The notes beneath the pieces were generated by a model, which ran no database searches, had not been told where the DNA came from, and saw only the letters and a list, made by a program, of their open reading frames with translations. Position numbers and translations under genes: made by a program. Of a stretch of 36,617 bases of DNA, positions 8,322 to 17,931 are shown piece after piece (position 1 is the first letter of the stretch; the number at the start of each line of letters is the position of its first letter). Source of the DNA: Gammaproteobacteria bacterium (GTDB lineage: Bacteria > Pseudomonadota > Gammaproteobacteria > Steroidobacterales > Steroidobacteraceae); contig JAABQQ010000176.1 in the NCBI GenBank assembly GCA_011391405.1, positions 1 through 36,617 on the forward strand, in the 5' to 3' direction.

Positions 8322-9560
8322 ATGCGCGCAACCGACTCGACCGTCAGCCAGGGTAGTCCGCTGCTGGCTGCCCCGCACCGGACGCTGTTCTTCACCGGGC
8401 TGATGAGCCTGCTGGCCGCCAGCACGTGGTGGGGCCTGCACCTGGTGGCCCGCTCGACGGGCACGCCGGTTTTTGCACTGGCATTGCAGCCCGCTCCGAT
8501 CTGGGCGCACGCCTACCTGATGCTGTTCGCCGTTTTTCCGGCGATGTTCTTCGGCTTCCTGTTCACGGTGTTCCCACGCTGGATGAACGGACCACTGGTC
8601 ACGCGGGCCGAGTACGTCGCGACCGCGTCGCTCTTCGCGACAGGCACCCTGCTCTGGCTCGCAGGAACGTTCGCGGGAACGGCGTTGCTGCTGCTGGCCT
8701 GCCTGGCGACCGGCGCGGGCCTGCTGTTCGGCACGGTGTCATTGTTCAGGGTGCTGCTCGCTGCGCCGCAAGTCGTGTCGCACGCCGTCATCGTGCTGAT
8801 CGGGCTCTGCGTGCAGTGCGTCGCACTGGCAGGCTTTGCCTACGGCCTCGCCGAGTCGAACGATTTCGCGCTGCACTTCGCGGTGCGCGGGTCGTTGTGG
8901 GGCGGCCTGCTGCCGGTGTTTTTCGCCGTGTGCCATCGCATGGTCCCGTTCTTCTCGCAGGGCGCCATCCCGGGCTACGTGCCGTGGCGACCCACGTGGG
9001 TACTCGTGGCAGTGGTGGGCCTGGCCTACCTGCGGCTGCTCCTCGGCACGGCAGGCGCGCTCGCGGCGCTGCCGTTCGTCGACGCTGCTGTTTTCGTGCT
9101 GACGGCGTGGTGCGCCCTGCGCTGGACGTCGCTGCACGCGCGGGGCAATCCATTGCTGTGGACTCTGTACGCCGGCTTCGCGTGGCTGCCGATCGCGCTG
9201 CTGCTGCAGACCTTCCGCGACGGCGCCTTCGCCCTGACGGGCGCCTGGGCCCTCGGGCGCGCACCGATCCACGCCCTGGGCATGGGATTCTTCGGCGGCA
9301 TGCTGGTCGCGATGGTGACGCGCGTGACGATGGGACATTCCGGCCGGCCGCTGCGCATGGACCGCATCACGCTCGCCTGCTTCGTTGCGTTGCAACTGGG
9401 CGCGGCGAGTCGAGTGCTGAGCGAAGTCGTGACGGCGCCGGCGGCAGTGCAGTGGTTCCTGCTCGGCAGCGTTGCCTTGTGGCTCGGTGCCGTCGCCGTC
9501 TGGGTGGGTCGCGTCGGCGGCATCTACCTTGCGCCTCGCATCGACGGCAAGCCGGGCTGA
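8322..9560 (+). CDS. nnrS: NnrS family heme/copper membrane protein
   Basis: A 412-aa polytopic membrane protein with about twelve hydrophobic segments and the NnrS-typical stretch FPAMFFGFLFTVFPRW near residue 70, plus conserved histidines in membrane segments (for example CHRMVPFFSQG and VTMGHSGRPL). NnrS proteins are associated with denitrification and protect against nitric oxide stress; they bind heme and copper in the few cases studied. Here it sits between hemN and a Dnr-like regulator followed by nirS, which fits that role. Its TGA overlaps the ATG of the next gene by one base (TGATG). Confidence 0.93.
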   Translation: MRATDSTVSQGSPLLAAPHRTLFFTGLMSLLAASTWWGLHLVARSTGTPVFALALQPAPIWAHAYLMLFAVFPAMFFGFLFTVFPRWMNGPLVTRAEYVATASLFATGTLLWLAGTFAGTALLLLACLATGAGLLFGTVSLFRVLLAAPQVVSHAVIVLIGLCVQCVALAGFAYGLAESNDFALHFAVRGSLWGGLLPVFFAVCHRMVPFFSQGAIPGYVPWRPTWVLVAVVGLAYLRLLLGTAGALAALPFVDAAVFVLTAWCALRWTSLHARGNPLLWTLYAGFAWLPIALLLQTFRDGAFALTGAWALGRAPIHALGMGFFGGMLVAMVTRVTMGHSGRPLRMDRITLACFVALQLGAASRVLSEVVTAPAAVQWFLLGSVALWLGAVAVWVGRVGGIYLAPRIDGKPG

Positions 9561-9961
9561 TGGCCGAGTATTACCTTGCGCTACGGCACGCGCACATCGG
9601 GTTCGTGATCCTGTCGATCGGATTGTTCGTGCTGCGCGGCGGCCTGATGCTGGTGGATTCGCCGCAGGTGCAGTCCGTGTGGCTGCGCTACCCGTCGTAC
9701 GCGATCGACACCTTGCTGCTGACAGCCGCGCTGATGCTGACGTCGGTCGTCCACCAGTACCCGTTCGGCAACGGCTGGCTGACGATGAAAGTCACTTTAC
9801 TCGTGGTTTACGTGGTGCTCGGCAGTGTCGCACTGAAGCGCGGGCGGACACGGCGAATACGGATCGCTGCTTTTGCGGCAGCCCTGCTCACGGTCGGTTT
9901 CCTGGTCACGGTGGCGCGTGCCCACCATCCCTTAGGGCTTTTCGCCGGTCTGGCCGCCTGA
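9560..9961 (+). CDS. SirB-family small membrane protein, coupled to nnrS
   Basis: A 133-aa protein with four predicted membrane helices, beginning YYLALRHAHIGFVILS. The pattern of conserved histidines and the size match the SirB family (named after an invasion-gene regulator, biochemical function unknown). The ATG at 9560 shares a base with the nnrS stop, so translation is probably coupled and the two proteins are probably made together. Conserved His in helix 1 (LRHAHIG), in VVHQYP and in RAHHPLG could bind heme, but that is only an inference from their placement and neighbourhood. Confidence 0.85.
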   Translation: MAEYYLALRHAHIGFVILSIGLFVLRGGLMLVDSPQVQSVWLRYPSYAIDTLLLTAALMLTSVVHQYPFGNGWLTMKVTLLVVYVVLGSVALKRGRTRRIRIAAFAAALLTVGFLVTVARAHHPLGLFAGLAA

Positions 9962-10043
9962 CCGGGACCCGAGGCACCGAGCCGGGGGGTCGCTCTCGAC
10001 CTCGCATCCCGGCATCATGCATGTCGGTGAGTCCCTACAGCGC

Positions 10044-10058
10044 CAACCGTAACGGTTG
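10044..10058. promoter_or_regulatory. perfect 15-bp palindrome upstream of the dnr-like gene
   Basis: CAACCGT-A-ACGGTTG is a perfect inverted repeat of 7-bp arms around one base. A one-base loop cannot form an RNA hairpin, so a protein-binding operator is more likely. It does not match the Fnr/Dnr box. It ends 22 bp before the preferred regulator start at 10081; if the gene began at ATG 10021 it would lie inside the coding sequence. Confidence 0.4.
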
Positions 10059-10080
10059 CCGCACACTGGCGGCCAAGAAA

Positions 10081-10779
10081 ATGAGCCTGAACGACATCAA
10101 CGCCCTGGCGGGCCTCCGCACGCACCACCTGTTTGCCGGCCTGTCCGCGGCCCAGCTGCAGCGTGTGCTGAGCACGGCGTACATCGAAGAAGCCGACTCC
10201 GGGCAACTCCTGTTCGACCGCGGCCAGCCGGCCATGCATTTCTACGTCGTCGTCGAGGGTCAGGTGAATCTGATTCTCTACTCCAAGACCGGCGAGGAGA
10301 AAATCGTGGACATCCTCGGCCCTGGTCAGAGTTTCGCCGAGGCCGTGATGTTCATGTCCGGCCCCGCCTATCCGGTATCTGCGATGGCGGCGTCACAGGC
10401 TCGGATAGCGCGGTTTTCCAGCGCCGACTACATTGCGATATTGCGGGAAAGTCCGGAAACCTGTCTCCGCATGCTCGGACACCTGAGCCAGCGCCTCCAC
10501 ATGCGCATCCGCGAAATCGAATACCTTACGATGGAAAGCGCCACCCACCGCCTCGTGCGCATGATCGACGGCCGATTACCCCTCGACACGGATGGACCCG
10601 TCGAAATCCAGTTGCAGGAGTCGCGGCAGGAAATTGCGTCACGACTGTCGATGAAACCCGAGACCCTGTCGCGGATACTGCGCACACTGTCCGACAATGG
10701 CGCGATCGCCGTGCAGGGCCGGACGTTGCAGGTGCCGAGCCGGCACAGGCTCCTGGCACTGCTGGACACCGCCGCGTGA
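10081..10779 (+). CDS. dnr: Crp/Fnr-family regulator of Dnr type (NO-responsive denitrification regulator)
   Basis: A 232-aa DNA-binding regulator. An N-terminal cyclic-nucleotide-binding-like beta barrel (about residues 12-130) includes FAEAVMFM, strongly like Pseudomonas Dnr; a long dimerization helix follows, and then a winged helix with the recognition helix KPETLSRIL. The E-x-x-S-R pattern matches Fnr-class proteins that read TTGA half-sites. The domain has only one cysteine and lacks the N-terminal cysteine cluster of Fnr/Anr, so it is not an oxygen-sensing iron-sulfur protein; Dnr proteins sense NO through heme. Start 10081 gives the usual Dnr length; ATG 10021 in frame would add 20 residues. 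It lies directly upstream of nirS, whose promoter has a matching box. Confidence 0.88.
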   Translation: MSLNDINALAGLRTHHLFAGLSAAQLQRVLSTAYIEEADSGQLLFDRGQPAMHFYVVVEGQVNLILYSKTGEEKIVDILGPGQSFAEAVMFMSGPAYPVSAMAASQARIARFSSADYIAILRESPETCLRMLGHLSQRLHMRIREIEYLTMESATHRLVRMIDGRLPLDTDGPVEIQLQESRQEIASRLSMKPETLSRILRTLSDNGAIAVQGRTLQVPSRHRLLALLDTAA

Positions 10780-10798
10780 CCGCATTCGCCACAACGCC

Positions 10799-10812
10799 TT
10801 GATCCGGGTCAA
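10799..10812. promoter_or_regulatory. Fnr/Dnr box of the nirS promoter
   Basis: TTGATCCGGGTCAA, within the longer palindrome GCCTTGA...TCAAGGC, has its centre at 10805.5. TACAGT at 10835-10840 is a plausible -10; transcription would start near 10847, putting the box at -41.5, the classic class II activator position. The predicted leader is about 50 nt, with AGGAGAG before the nirS ATG. Confidence 0.88.
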
Positions 10813-10845
10813 GGCACCAGTTTCGGTCGGGCCCTACAGTCCTGA

Positions 10846-13059
<2,214 letters not shown>

Positions 13060-13097
13060 CCTGTCGCTTGATTCCACGCGCAGCGCTGCGCGATCCT

Positions 13098-13134
13098 GGG
13101 CCCCGCCTCGGCTTGAGGCGGGGCCCATTCTTTT
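13098..13134 (+). terminator. intrinsic terminator after nirS
   Basis: GGGCCCCGCCTC (13098-13109), a five-base loop, then the exact complement GAGGCGGGGCCC (13115-13126), followed by ATTCTTTT. A 12-bp GC-rich stem with a short T-run is a strong rho-independent terminator for nirS. On the minus strand no T-run follows, so it probably does not serve the aldo/keto reductase gene coming from the other side. Confidence 0.9.
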
Positions 13135-13143
13135 GGGCACGCC

Positions 13144-14052
13144 TCAGGGCAATGCAACGCCTCTGGACGCGACCAGCACCCGATACCAGTCAGCTCGGGT
13201 CCACTCGACCTGGTACGCGGCGGCGGCCTCGCGGATGCGGCTCACCTGCTGGCTACCGACGATCGGGACGATGCCGCTGGGGTGCGCCATGATCCACGCA
13301 TAAGTTGCGGCGGCGCGCGAGACACCGCAGCGCTGTGCCTGCCTGTCGAGTTCGGCGCAGACACGCTGCGCACGTTCATCGTCGCCCGGTTCACCGAGGC
13401 GTCCACCCGCCAGCGGCGACCACGCCAGCACCGAAATCCGGTGCCGCATGGCGAGATCGAGCGTCCCGTCCGCAAGCGGCTGAAGCGCCAGCGGTGAGAA
13501 CTCAGGCTGGATGCTTGCGAGCGGAATGTGCAGGTGTGCGACAAGCGCGGCTGTCTGCGCCGGTGAGTAGTTGGAAACGCCGACCGCCCGGACCTTGCCG
13601 CTGGTGACGAGAGTCTCAAGGGCTCGCGCCACCTCCGCCGGATGCGTCAGCACGTCTGGACGGTGCACCTGGAACAGGTCGAGGTGCTCGGTGCCGAGTC
13701 GATGCAGCGAAGCCTCGCAGGCGGCAACCAGCGAGTCGGCGCTGGAATCGTAGGGCACGCCCGGGACGATGCCACTCTTGCTCGCGAGTATCAGCTTGCG
13801 TCGCAAACCCGGATCGGCGGCGAACAGACGACCGAGCAGGGTTTCCGCGGCGCCGAACCCATCCCGGCCATTGCAGCCATAGATGTCCGCAGTGTCGAAC
13901 AGGTTGATGCCCGTATCGAGGGCCGCATCGACGAGCGCGCGCGCGTGGGTCAGGTCGTCACCCTGGAAACGCCACATGCCCCAGGCAAGACGCGACACGA
14001 GCACGTCGGTTGCGCCGAGCGCCAAACGATCGAAGGCACCACTGTTGTTCAT
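13144..14052 (-). CDS. aldo/keto reductase, YdhF-like
   Basis: A 302-aa NADPH-dependent oxidoreductase of the TIM-barrel AKR fold. The catalytic tetrad is intact: Asp53, Tyr58 (FDTADIYG), Lys92 (LASKSG) and His130 (QVHRPD). The C-terminal cofactor segment IVPIVGSQQ is present. The overall pattern resembles E. coli YdhF, a family with broad carbonyl substrates, so the natural substrate is not known. The frame opens with TTG at 14064, but ATG 14052 gives a normal family N-terminus. The gene starts 10-22 bp after the TonB receptor stop on the same strand, so the two are probably cotranscribed, an unusual pairing. Confidence 0.9.
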   Translation of the reverse strand: MNNSGAFDRLALGATDVLVSRLAWGMWRFQGDDLTHARALVDAALDTGINLFDTADIYGCNGRDGFGAAETLLGRLFAADPGLRRKLILASKSGIVPGVPYDSSADSLVAACEASLHRLGTEHLDLFQVHRPDVLTHPAEVARALETLVTSGKVRAVGVSNYSPAQTAALVAHLHIPLASIQPEFSPLALQPLADGTLDLAMRHRISVLAWSPLAGGRLGEPGDDERAQRVCAELDRQAQRCGVSRAAATYAWIMAHPSGIVPIVGSQQVSRIREAAAAYQVEWTRADWYRVLVASRGVALP

Positions 14053-14074
14053 CCGCGCATTCAATCACGCGAGG

Positions 14075-16294
14075 TCAGAAATCGTAGCGCAGGCTGGCCG
14101 AAGCGTTGAATCCGGCACGCGTGTAATAGGGCACCAGGGGATCGTCCGCGACACGACCGCGGACGTCGGACCAGTCAATGTAAGCGGTGTTCGTCAGGTT
14201 GAACAACCCGACGTTCAGCCTCAGCCTCGGGCTGAGGCTGACGTTCGCCAGCCAATCGAGCGTGGCATAGCCATCGGTGCGGTAAAGATCGGCCCGGCTG
14301 CGATCCACCTCGCGCTGCGCTTCGACCGCGGTCAGCGCCAGTTCCGATCCCCATCGCGTCGACGGAGCGTCGTATCGCACACTGAACACCAGCTGCGGCG
14401 GATCGATCGAATTGAGCGGCACGTCGCGGGTGAGGTCTTCGCCGCGGGTCCACGAAGCCGCGAGTCGACCGCTCCATCCTTGCAGTCCTGGCGACCACAT
14501 GGACAGATCCGCGCGGGCATCGAACTCGGCGCCGTAAATCCGTGCCTCCGCGATGTTCTGCGACTGGAACAGCGTCACACCCGTCGCCGGATCGACGCCC
14601 AGGTTCACCTTCGACTCGATGAAGTCGCCATATTCCGTCTGGAACACGCTTGCGGTCAGCGCCACGGGGGCACCCGTCAGCCGCAGACCCGCCTCGAAAC
14701 CGTCGCTCGTCTCGGGCCGCAGGTCCGGATTTGGAATCGCACGGATGTTGAACAGCGGAACTTCGAGCCCGATGTTGACGTCCTCGGGCGGGGGCGAACG
14801 AAAGCCGTGCGCGTACTGGAAAAAGACGCCGAGCCGGTCGCTGATCCGGTACGTCGCACCGAGCTTGGGAGCGAACGAGATTTCATCGATTCCCGCCGGT
14901 TCCGTCGCAGGATTGTCTTCGCGGTAAATCCGATCCGTCTCGGGCGTGAGATCGTAGTAATCGACACGCAGCGCGGGCACGACGGTCCAGCGCGCATCGT
15001 CGATCTGCACCTCGTCCTGCACGAAGGCACCGACCTCGACCACCGTGGAGAGCGGCAGGTCACGCAGCGGGAACGTCTCGCCGAGGATCGTCGGCGTCGT
15101 CGCACCGGTGGTCAGGTTGGTCTGCAGGCCGTCCCGCAGCTCGTCGAGTTCGGACCGTGTCGCCTCGAAGCCGTACACGACATCGTGCACGAGCGACCCG
15201 GACCCCAGGCTCTTGACTGCCGTGAATTCGACGCCAAACGTGCTCTCGTCGAATTTGAACGTCCGATCGAGCTGCACCGGTGGCGTGCGCGGCGGCACGG
15301 CCCTGCGCACCTCGTAGGTATCCTGATCGGTCTCCGTGCCCTGCCAGTAGGCACTCCAGTCGGCGGAGTCGAACGCCGCATTCGCCCCCGTCAGTGCCTG
15401 CCCCAGGCTGACCCGATAACGGAGCATTTCATCGTCGCCCGCCAGTGCGGTCGTGTTCAGGAATCGGCCCACCCCCAGGAACGCATCGACGTCCGTCGCC
15501 TGCTGGATGCGTCCCGCCTCGGCCGTTAACGTCATCGGCCCGCCCGGCACGGCGCCGGTGACCTTCATCAGCGCCGAATCTTGCGTGTACTCGCTCGGGT
15601 TTGGCGTGACGTCGGCCGCCGTGTCGGATTCGTGGCCTTCGCGTCGCGAATACCCGACGAGCCATTGCGTCCCGCCGATCGCTCCGGCCGCGAGCGCCGC
15701 TGCCCGCCAGCCATCGCTCGCGGAGTCGTATCCTGCGTCGGTGCGCACTGCGTAATCACCCTCGCCCCGCGCCAGCAGACTCGCTGGAGTGAGCGTGGTC
15801 ATGGCGACCACGCCCCCGATCGCATCGCTGCCGTACAGCGACGACGCCGGTCCGCGCAGGAACTCGACCCGGTCGACGAATGCCGCGTCCACGTAGGCGC
15901 GACCCGAATCCGCATAGCTGCCCACGGCAAAGCCGCCGGCGGCGGGAATGCCATCGACCTCGACCGCGACACGGTTACCGCCAAGCCCACGGACCGAGAT
16001 CGTGTCGAGCCCGAAACGGAACGGATCGTTGCGGACGCTGAGACCCGGCTCGTACCGCACGAGCTCACGAATGTCGGTGGCCAGAGTCGTTTCGATGCGC
16101 GCCCGGTCGATCACGGTCACGGTGGCTGCCACCCTGGAGACCGGAGTGAGGCGGCGGGCGTAGACCATGACGGTCTCGAGGTGAGAATCGTCAGCGCCCG
16201 TATCGGGCTGGCCAGCGGCCGGAAACGCCACAGCACTGAGCATTGCTGCCACCACGCAGGGCAAGCGAGCCGGCCATCGAGAACGGGGCAGCAT
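14075..16294 (-). CDS. TonB-dependent outer-membrane receptor, heme/hemoglobin-transferrin receptor type
   Basis: A 739-aa outer-membrane receptor. Signal peptide about 1-28; a likely TonB box in LETVMVYA just after it; a plug domain with VRGLGGNRV and LRGPASSLYGSDAIGGVV; then a 22-strand barrel ending in a terminal Phe (LRYDF). The segment FRSPPPE followed by IPNPDLRPE corresponds to the FRAP/NPNL block of heme receptors such as HmuR and HutA, with Ser in place of Ala. Import of heme or hemoprotein iron is therefore likely but unproven. The frame is open much further upstream; ATG 16294 is chosen because it begins the signal peptide. No periplasmic or inner-membrane heme transporter genes lie nearby and no clear Fur box was recognised. 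Confidence 0.9.
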   Translation of the reverse strand: MLPRSRWPARLPCVVAAMLSAVAFPAAGQPDTGADDSHLETVMVYARRLTPVSRVAATVTVIDRARIETTLATDIRELVRYEPGLSVRNDPFRFGLDTISVRGLGGNRVAVEVDGIPAAGGFAVGSYADSGRAYVDAAFVDRVEFLRGPASSLYGSDAIGGVVAMTTLTPASLLARGEGDYAVRTDAGYDSASDGWRAAALAAGAIGGTQWLVGYSRREGHESDTAADVTPNPSEYTQDSALMKVTGAVPGGPMTLTAEAGRIQQATDVDAFLGVGRFLNTTALAGDDEMLRYRVSLGQALTGANAAFDSADWSAYWQGTETDQDTYEVRRAVPPRTPPVQLDRTFKFDESTFGVEFTAVKSLGSGSLVHDVVYGFEATRSELDELRDGLQTNLTTGATTPTILGETFPLRDLPLSTVVEVGAFVQDEVQIDDARWTVVPALRVDYYDLTPETDRIYREDNPATEPAGIDEISFAPKLGATYRISDRLGVFFQYAHGFRSPPPEDVNIGLEVPLFNIRAIPNPDLRPETSDGFEAGLRLTGAPVALTASVFQTEYGDFIESKVNLGVDPATGVTLFQSQNIAEARIYGAEFDARADLSMWSPGLQGWSGRLAASWTRGEDLTRDVPLNSIDPPQLVFSVRYDAPSTRWGSELALTAVEAQREVDRSRADLYRTDGYATLDWLANVSLSPRLRLNVGLFNLTNTAYIDWSDVRGRVADDPLVPYYTRAGFNASASLRYDF

Positions 16295-16624
16295 GGGGGT
16301 CGATTCTTCTACTGGTCGCACTGATGGACGGCCTACTTCGGCAGGATGGAATGCGGGCGGAGCTGCAGCCATGACCTGAATCAATCGCCCGCTCGGTGGT
16401 CCCGCAGCGCAAGTTTGCCCGCCCGGCGTAGTAAGCGCCATTGGACGATGGCTGTCGCAGGACGCATCGGTAGATACCGCAAGGAGTATAGGGACCAGCG
16501 CAAGGTCTGCGCGAACTGACATGCAGCATTGACCTGGATCAATGGTTTCCAGGGGCGGGACGCGCAGACTGTGTGCATCGCTCAGGGCGCAATCGCCTGA
16601 TTTCGAGCCCAGCCTGTTGGAGAC
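16295..16624. other. 330-bp divergent promoter region between the TonB receptor and the porin
   Basis: Contains the Fnr/Dnr box at 16529-16542 and no gene I can support. The receptor reading frame stays open through this stretch on the minus strand, but it has no signal peptide or domain features and is better seen as chance open frame in GC-rich DNA. Confidence 0.6.
16529..16542. promoter_or_regulatory. Fnr/Dnr box upstream of the porin gene
   Basis: TTGACCTGGATCAA, one mismatch from TTGAT-N4-ATCAA, centred at 16535.5. CAGACT at 16565-16570 occupies the -10 place at the same offset (29.5 bp from the box centre) as in the nirS and hemN promoters; predicted start near 16577 leaves a leader of about 48 nt. 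The box is palindromic, so an effect on the divergent TonB receptor gene (ATG 235 bp away) cannot be excluded. Confidence 0.8.
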
Positions 16625-17902
16625 ATGACGACCATGACCGATACCAAGATCAGATCCAGTTCGATTCTTGTCCTGGCGACCGCCGCCGGGTTCGCCAGCG
16701 TCGCGATGGCAGCAGATCCCGTGCCAGCCTCCACCGCCGCACCAGCGAAGCCGATCACGTTCGTCGACGCCGTGACGGGCGGCAAGGCCCACCTCGAGTT
16801 CAGGTACCGACTGGAATCGGTCGATCAGGATCCGTTTGCGGACGATGCCCTCGCGTCCACACTGCGCAGCCGCCTCAACTACGTGACCGGCGACTGGCAC
16901 GGCTTCAGCGCATTCATGGAAGCGGACAATGTCACGGTGCTCGGTGACGACGATACCTATAACAGCACGACCAACGGCGTGACGGACCGGCCCGTCGTTG
17001 CCGACCCGGAATACACCGAGGTGAACCAGTCGTACCTGCAGTACAAATCCGGCTCGTTCACCGGCCTGCTCGGCCGCCAGCGCATCACGCTCGACAACCA
17101 GCGGTTCGTCGGCAACGTCGGCTGGAGGCAGAACGAGCAGACCTACGACGCAGTGACGCTCAAGAGCAGCGCGCTGCCGAAGACGCAACTGCACTACTCC
17201 TACATCTCCAATGTCAATCGCATCACCGGCCCCGACGAAGGCTCCCAGCCCGCGAACTATCACGGCGCCACCCATGCGCTGAACGTAAAGGAAGACCTCG
17301 GTGCGTTCGGTGCCGTGACGGGCTTCGCGTACCTCCTCGACTTCGAGAATGCCCCGGCGCTCTCCAGCAGCACCTACGGCGTGCACTGGGCGGGAACGTA
17401 CAAGGTAGCGGACGCCACGAAGCTCAACTGGCTCGCCTCCTACGCCAGCCAACGTGACTACGCGGACAACCTGAACGACTACTCCGCCGACTACTACCTG
17501 GTCGAAGGCGGCGCGACGTTCGGCAAGTTCGGTCTCAAGGCGGGTTACGAAGTGCTGGGCGGCGACGACCAGCCGAACCACGCCTTCCAGACGCCGCTCG
17601 CGACGCTGCATGCCTTCCAGGGCTGGGCCGACAAGTTCCTGACGACTCCGCGCGGCGGTGTGGAGGACCTGTACCTGGGCGCGACTGCCAACGTGGGCCC
17701 GGTAGCCCTGCAACTCGTCTGGCACGATTTCCAGGCCGAAGCCTTCAGCCAGGACTACGGCAGCGAGTGGAACGCATCGGCCGCGTACAAGTTTGGCGCA
17801 AAGAAGAACTACGAGGCGATGTTCAAGTTCGCCGACTATCAGGCCGACGAGTTCGCCACTGACACCACCAAGATCTGGCTGCAGTTCGCCGCGACGTTCT
17901 GA
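16625..17902 (+). CDS. outer-membrane beta-barrel porin, alginate-export-like family
   Basis: A 425-aa protein with a signal peptide ending near FASVAMAA (about residue 29) and then alternating amphipathic strands ending in a terminal Phe (QFAATF). Features such as LEFRYRLE..., LGRQRITLDNQRFVG and repeated Asp/Tyr-rich turns match the alginate-export (AlgE-like) porin domain often annotated simply as a porin. Specificity cannot be read from sequence. Because an Fnr/Dnr box controls it, I infer expression in low oxygen with nitrogen oxides, possibly admitting nitrate, nitrite or an organic acid. GGAG lies very close to ATG 16625; ATG 16634 is an equally possible start with longer spacing. Confidence 0.82.
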   Translation: MTTMTDTKIRSSSILVLATAAGFASVAMAADPVPASTAAPAKPITFVDAVTGGKAHLEFRYRLESVDQDPFADDALASTLRSRLNYVTGDWHGFSAFMEADNVTVLGDDDTYNSTTNGVTDRPVVADPEYTEVNQSYLQYKSGSFTGLLGRQRITLDNQRFVGNVGWRQNEQTYDAVTLKSSALPKTQLHYSYISNVNRITGPDEGSQPANYHGATHALNVKEDLGAFGAVTGFAYLLDFENAPALSSSTYGVHWAGTYKVADATKLNWLASYASQRDYADNLNDYSADYYLVEGGATFGKFGLKAGYEVLGGDDQPNHAFQTPLATLHAFQGWADKFLTTPRGGVEDLYLGATANVGPVALQLVWHDFQAEAFSQDYGSEWNASAAYKFGAKKNYEAMFKFADYQADEFATDTTKIWLQFAATF

Positions 17903-17925
17903 GCGGAGGCAGGCTGAGGTACTAT
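17897..17925 (+). promoter_or_regulatory. possible promoter giving a leaderless mRNA for the PLP enzyme gene
   Basis: TTCTGA (17897-17902) and TACTAT (17920-17925) are spaced 17 bp apart. The -10 ends six bases before ATG 17932, so transcription would begin at or next to the start codon. The -35 overlaps the stop codon of the porin gene. The PLP gene may also be read through from the porin promoter, since only 29 bp separate the genes. Confidence 0.35.
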
Positions 17926-17931
17926 CCGGCG

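Noticed and set aside
7531..8510. Several open frames of 60-290 codons on both strands across the hemN-nnrS interval
   Set aside because: They translate the same DNA repeat in different frames and have no ribosome binding sites or domain features; they also overlap the ends of real genes.
16021..16624. Fur box near the TonB receptor
   Set aside because: I looked for an A/T-rich GATAAT-like inverted repeat upstream of 16294 on the minus strand and found none convincing; iron control is therefore not claimed.
16295..17725. A 477-residue N-terminal extension of the TonB receptor frame
   Set aside because: It runs through the porin gene on the other strand and past the Fnr/Dnr box. The receptor signal peptide begins at 16294, so the extension is chance open frame.
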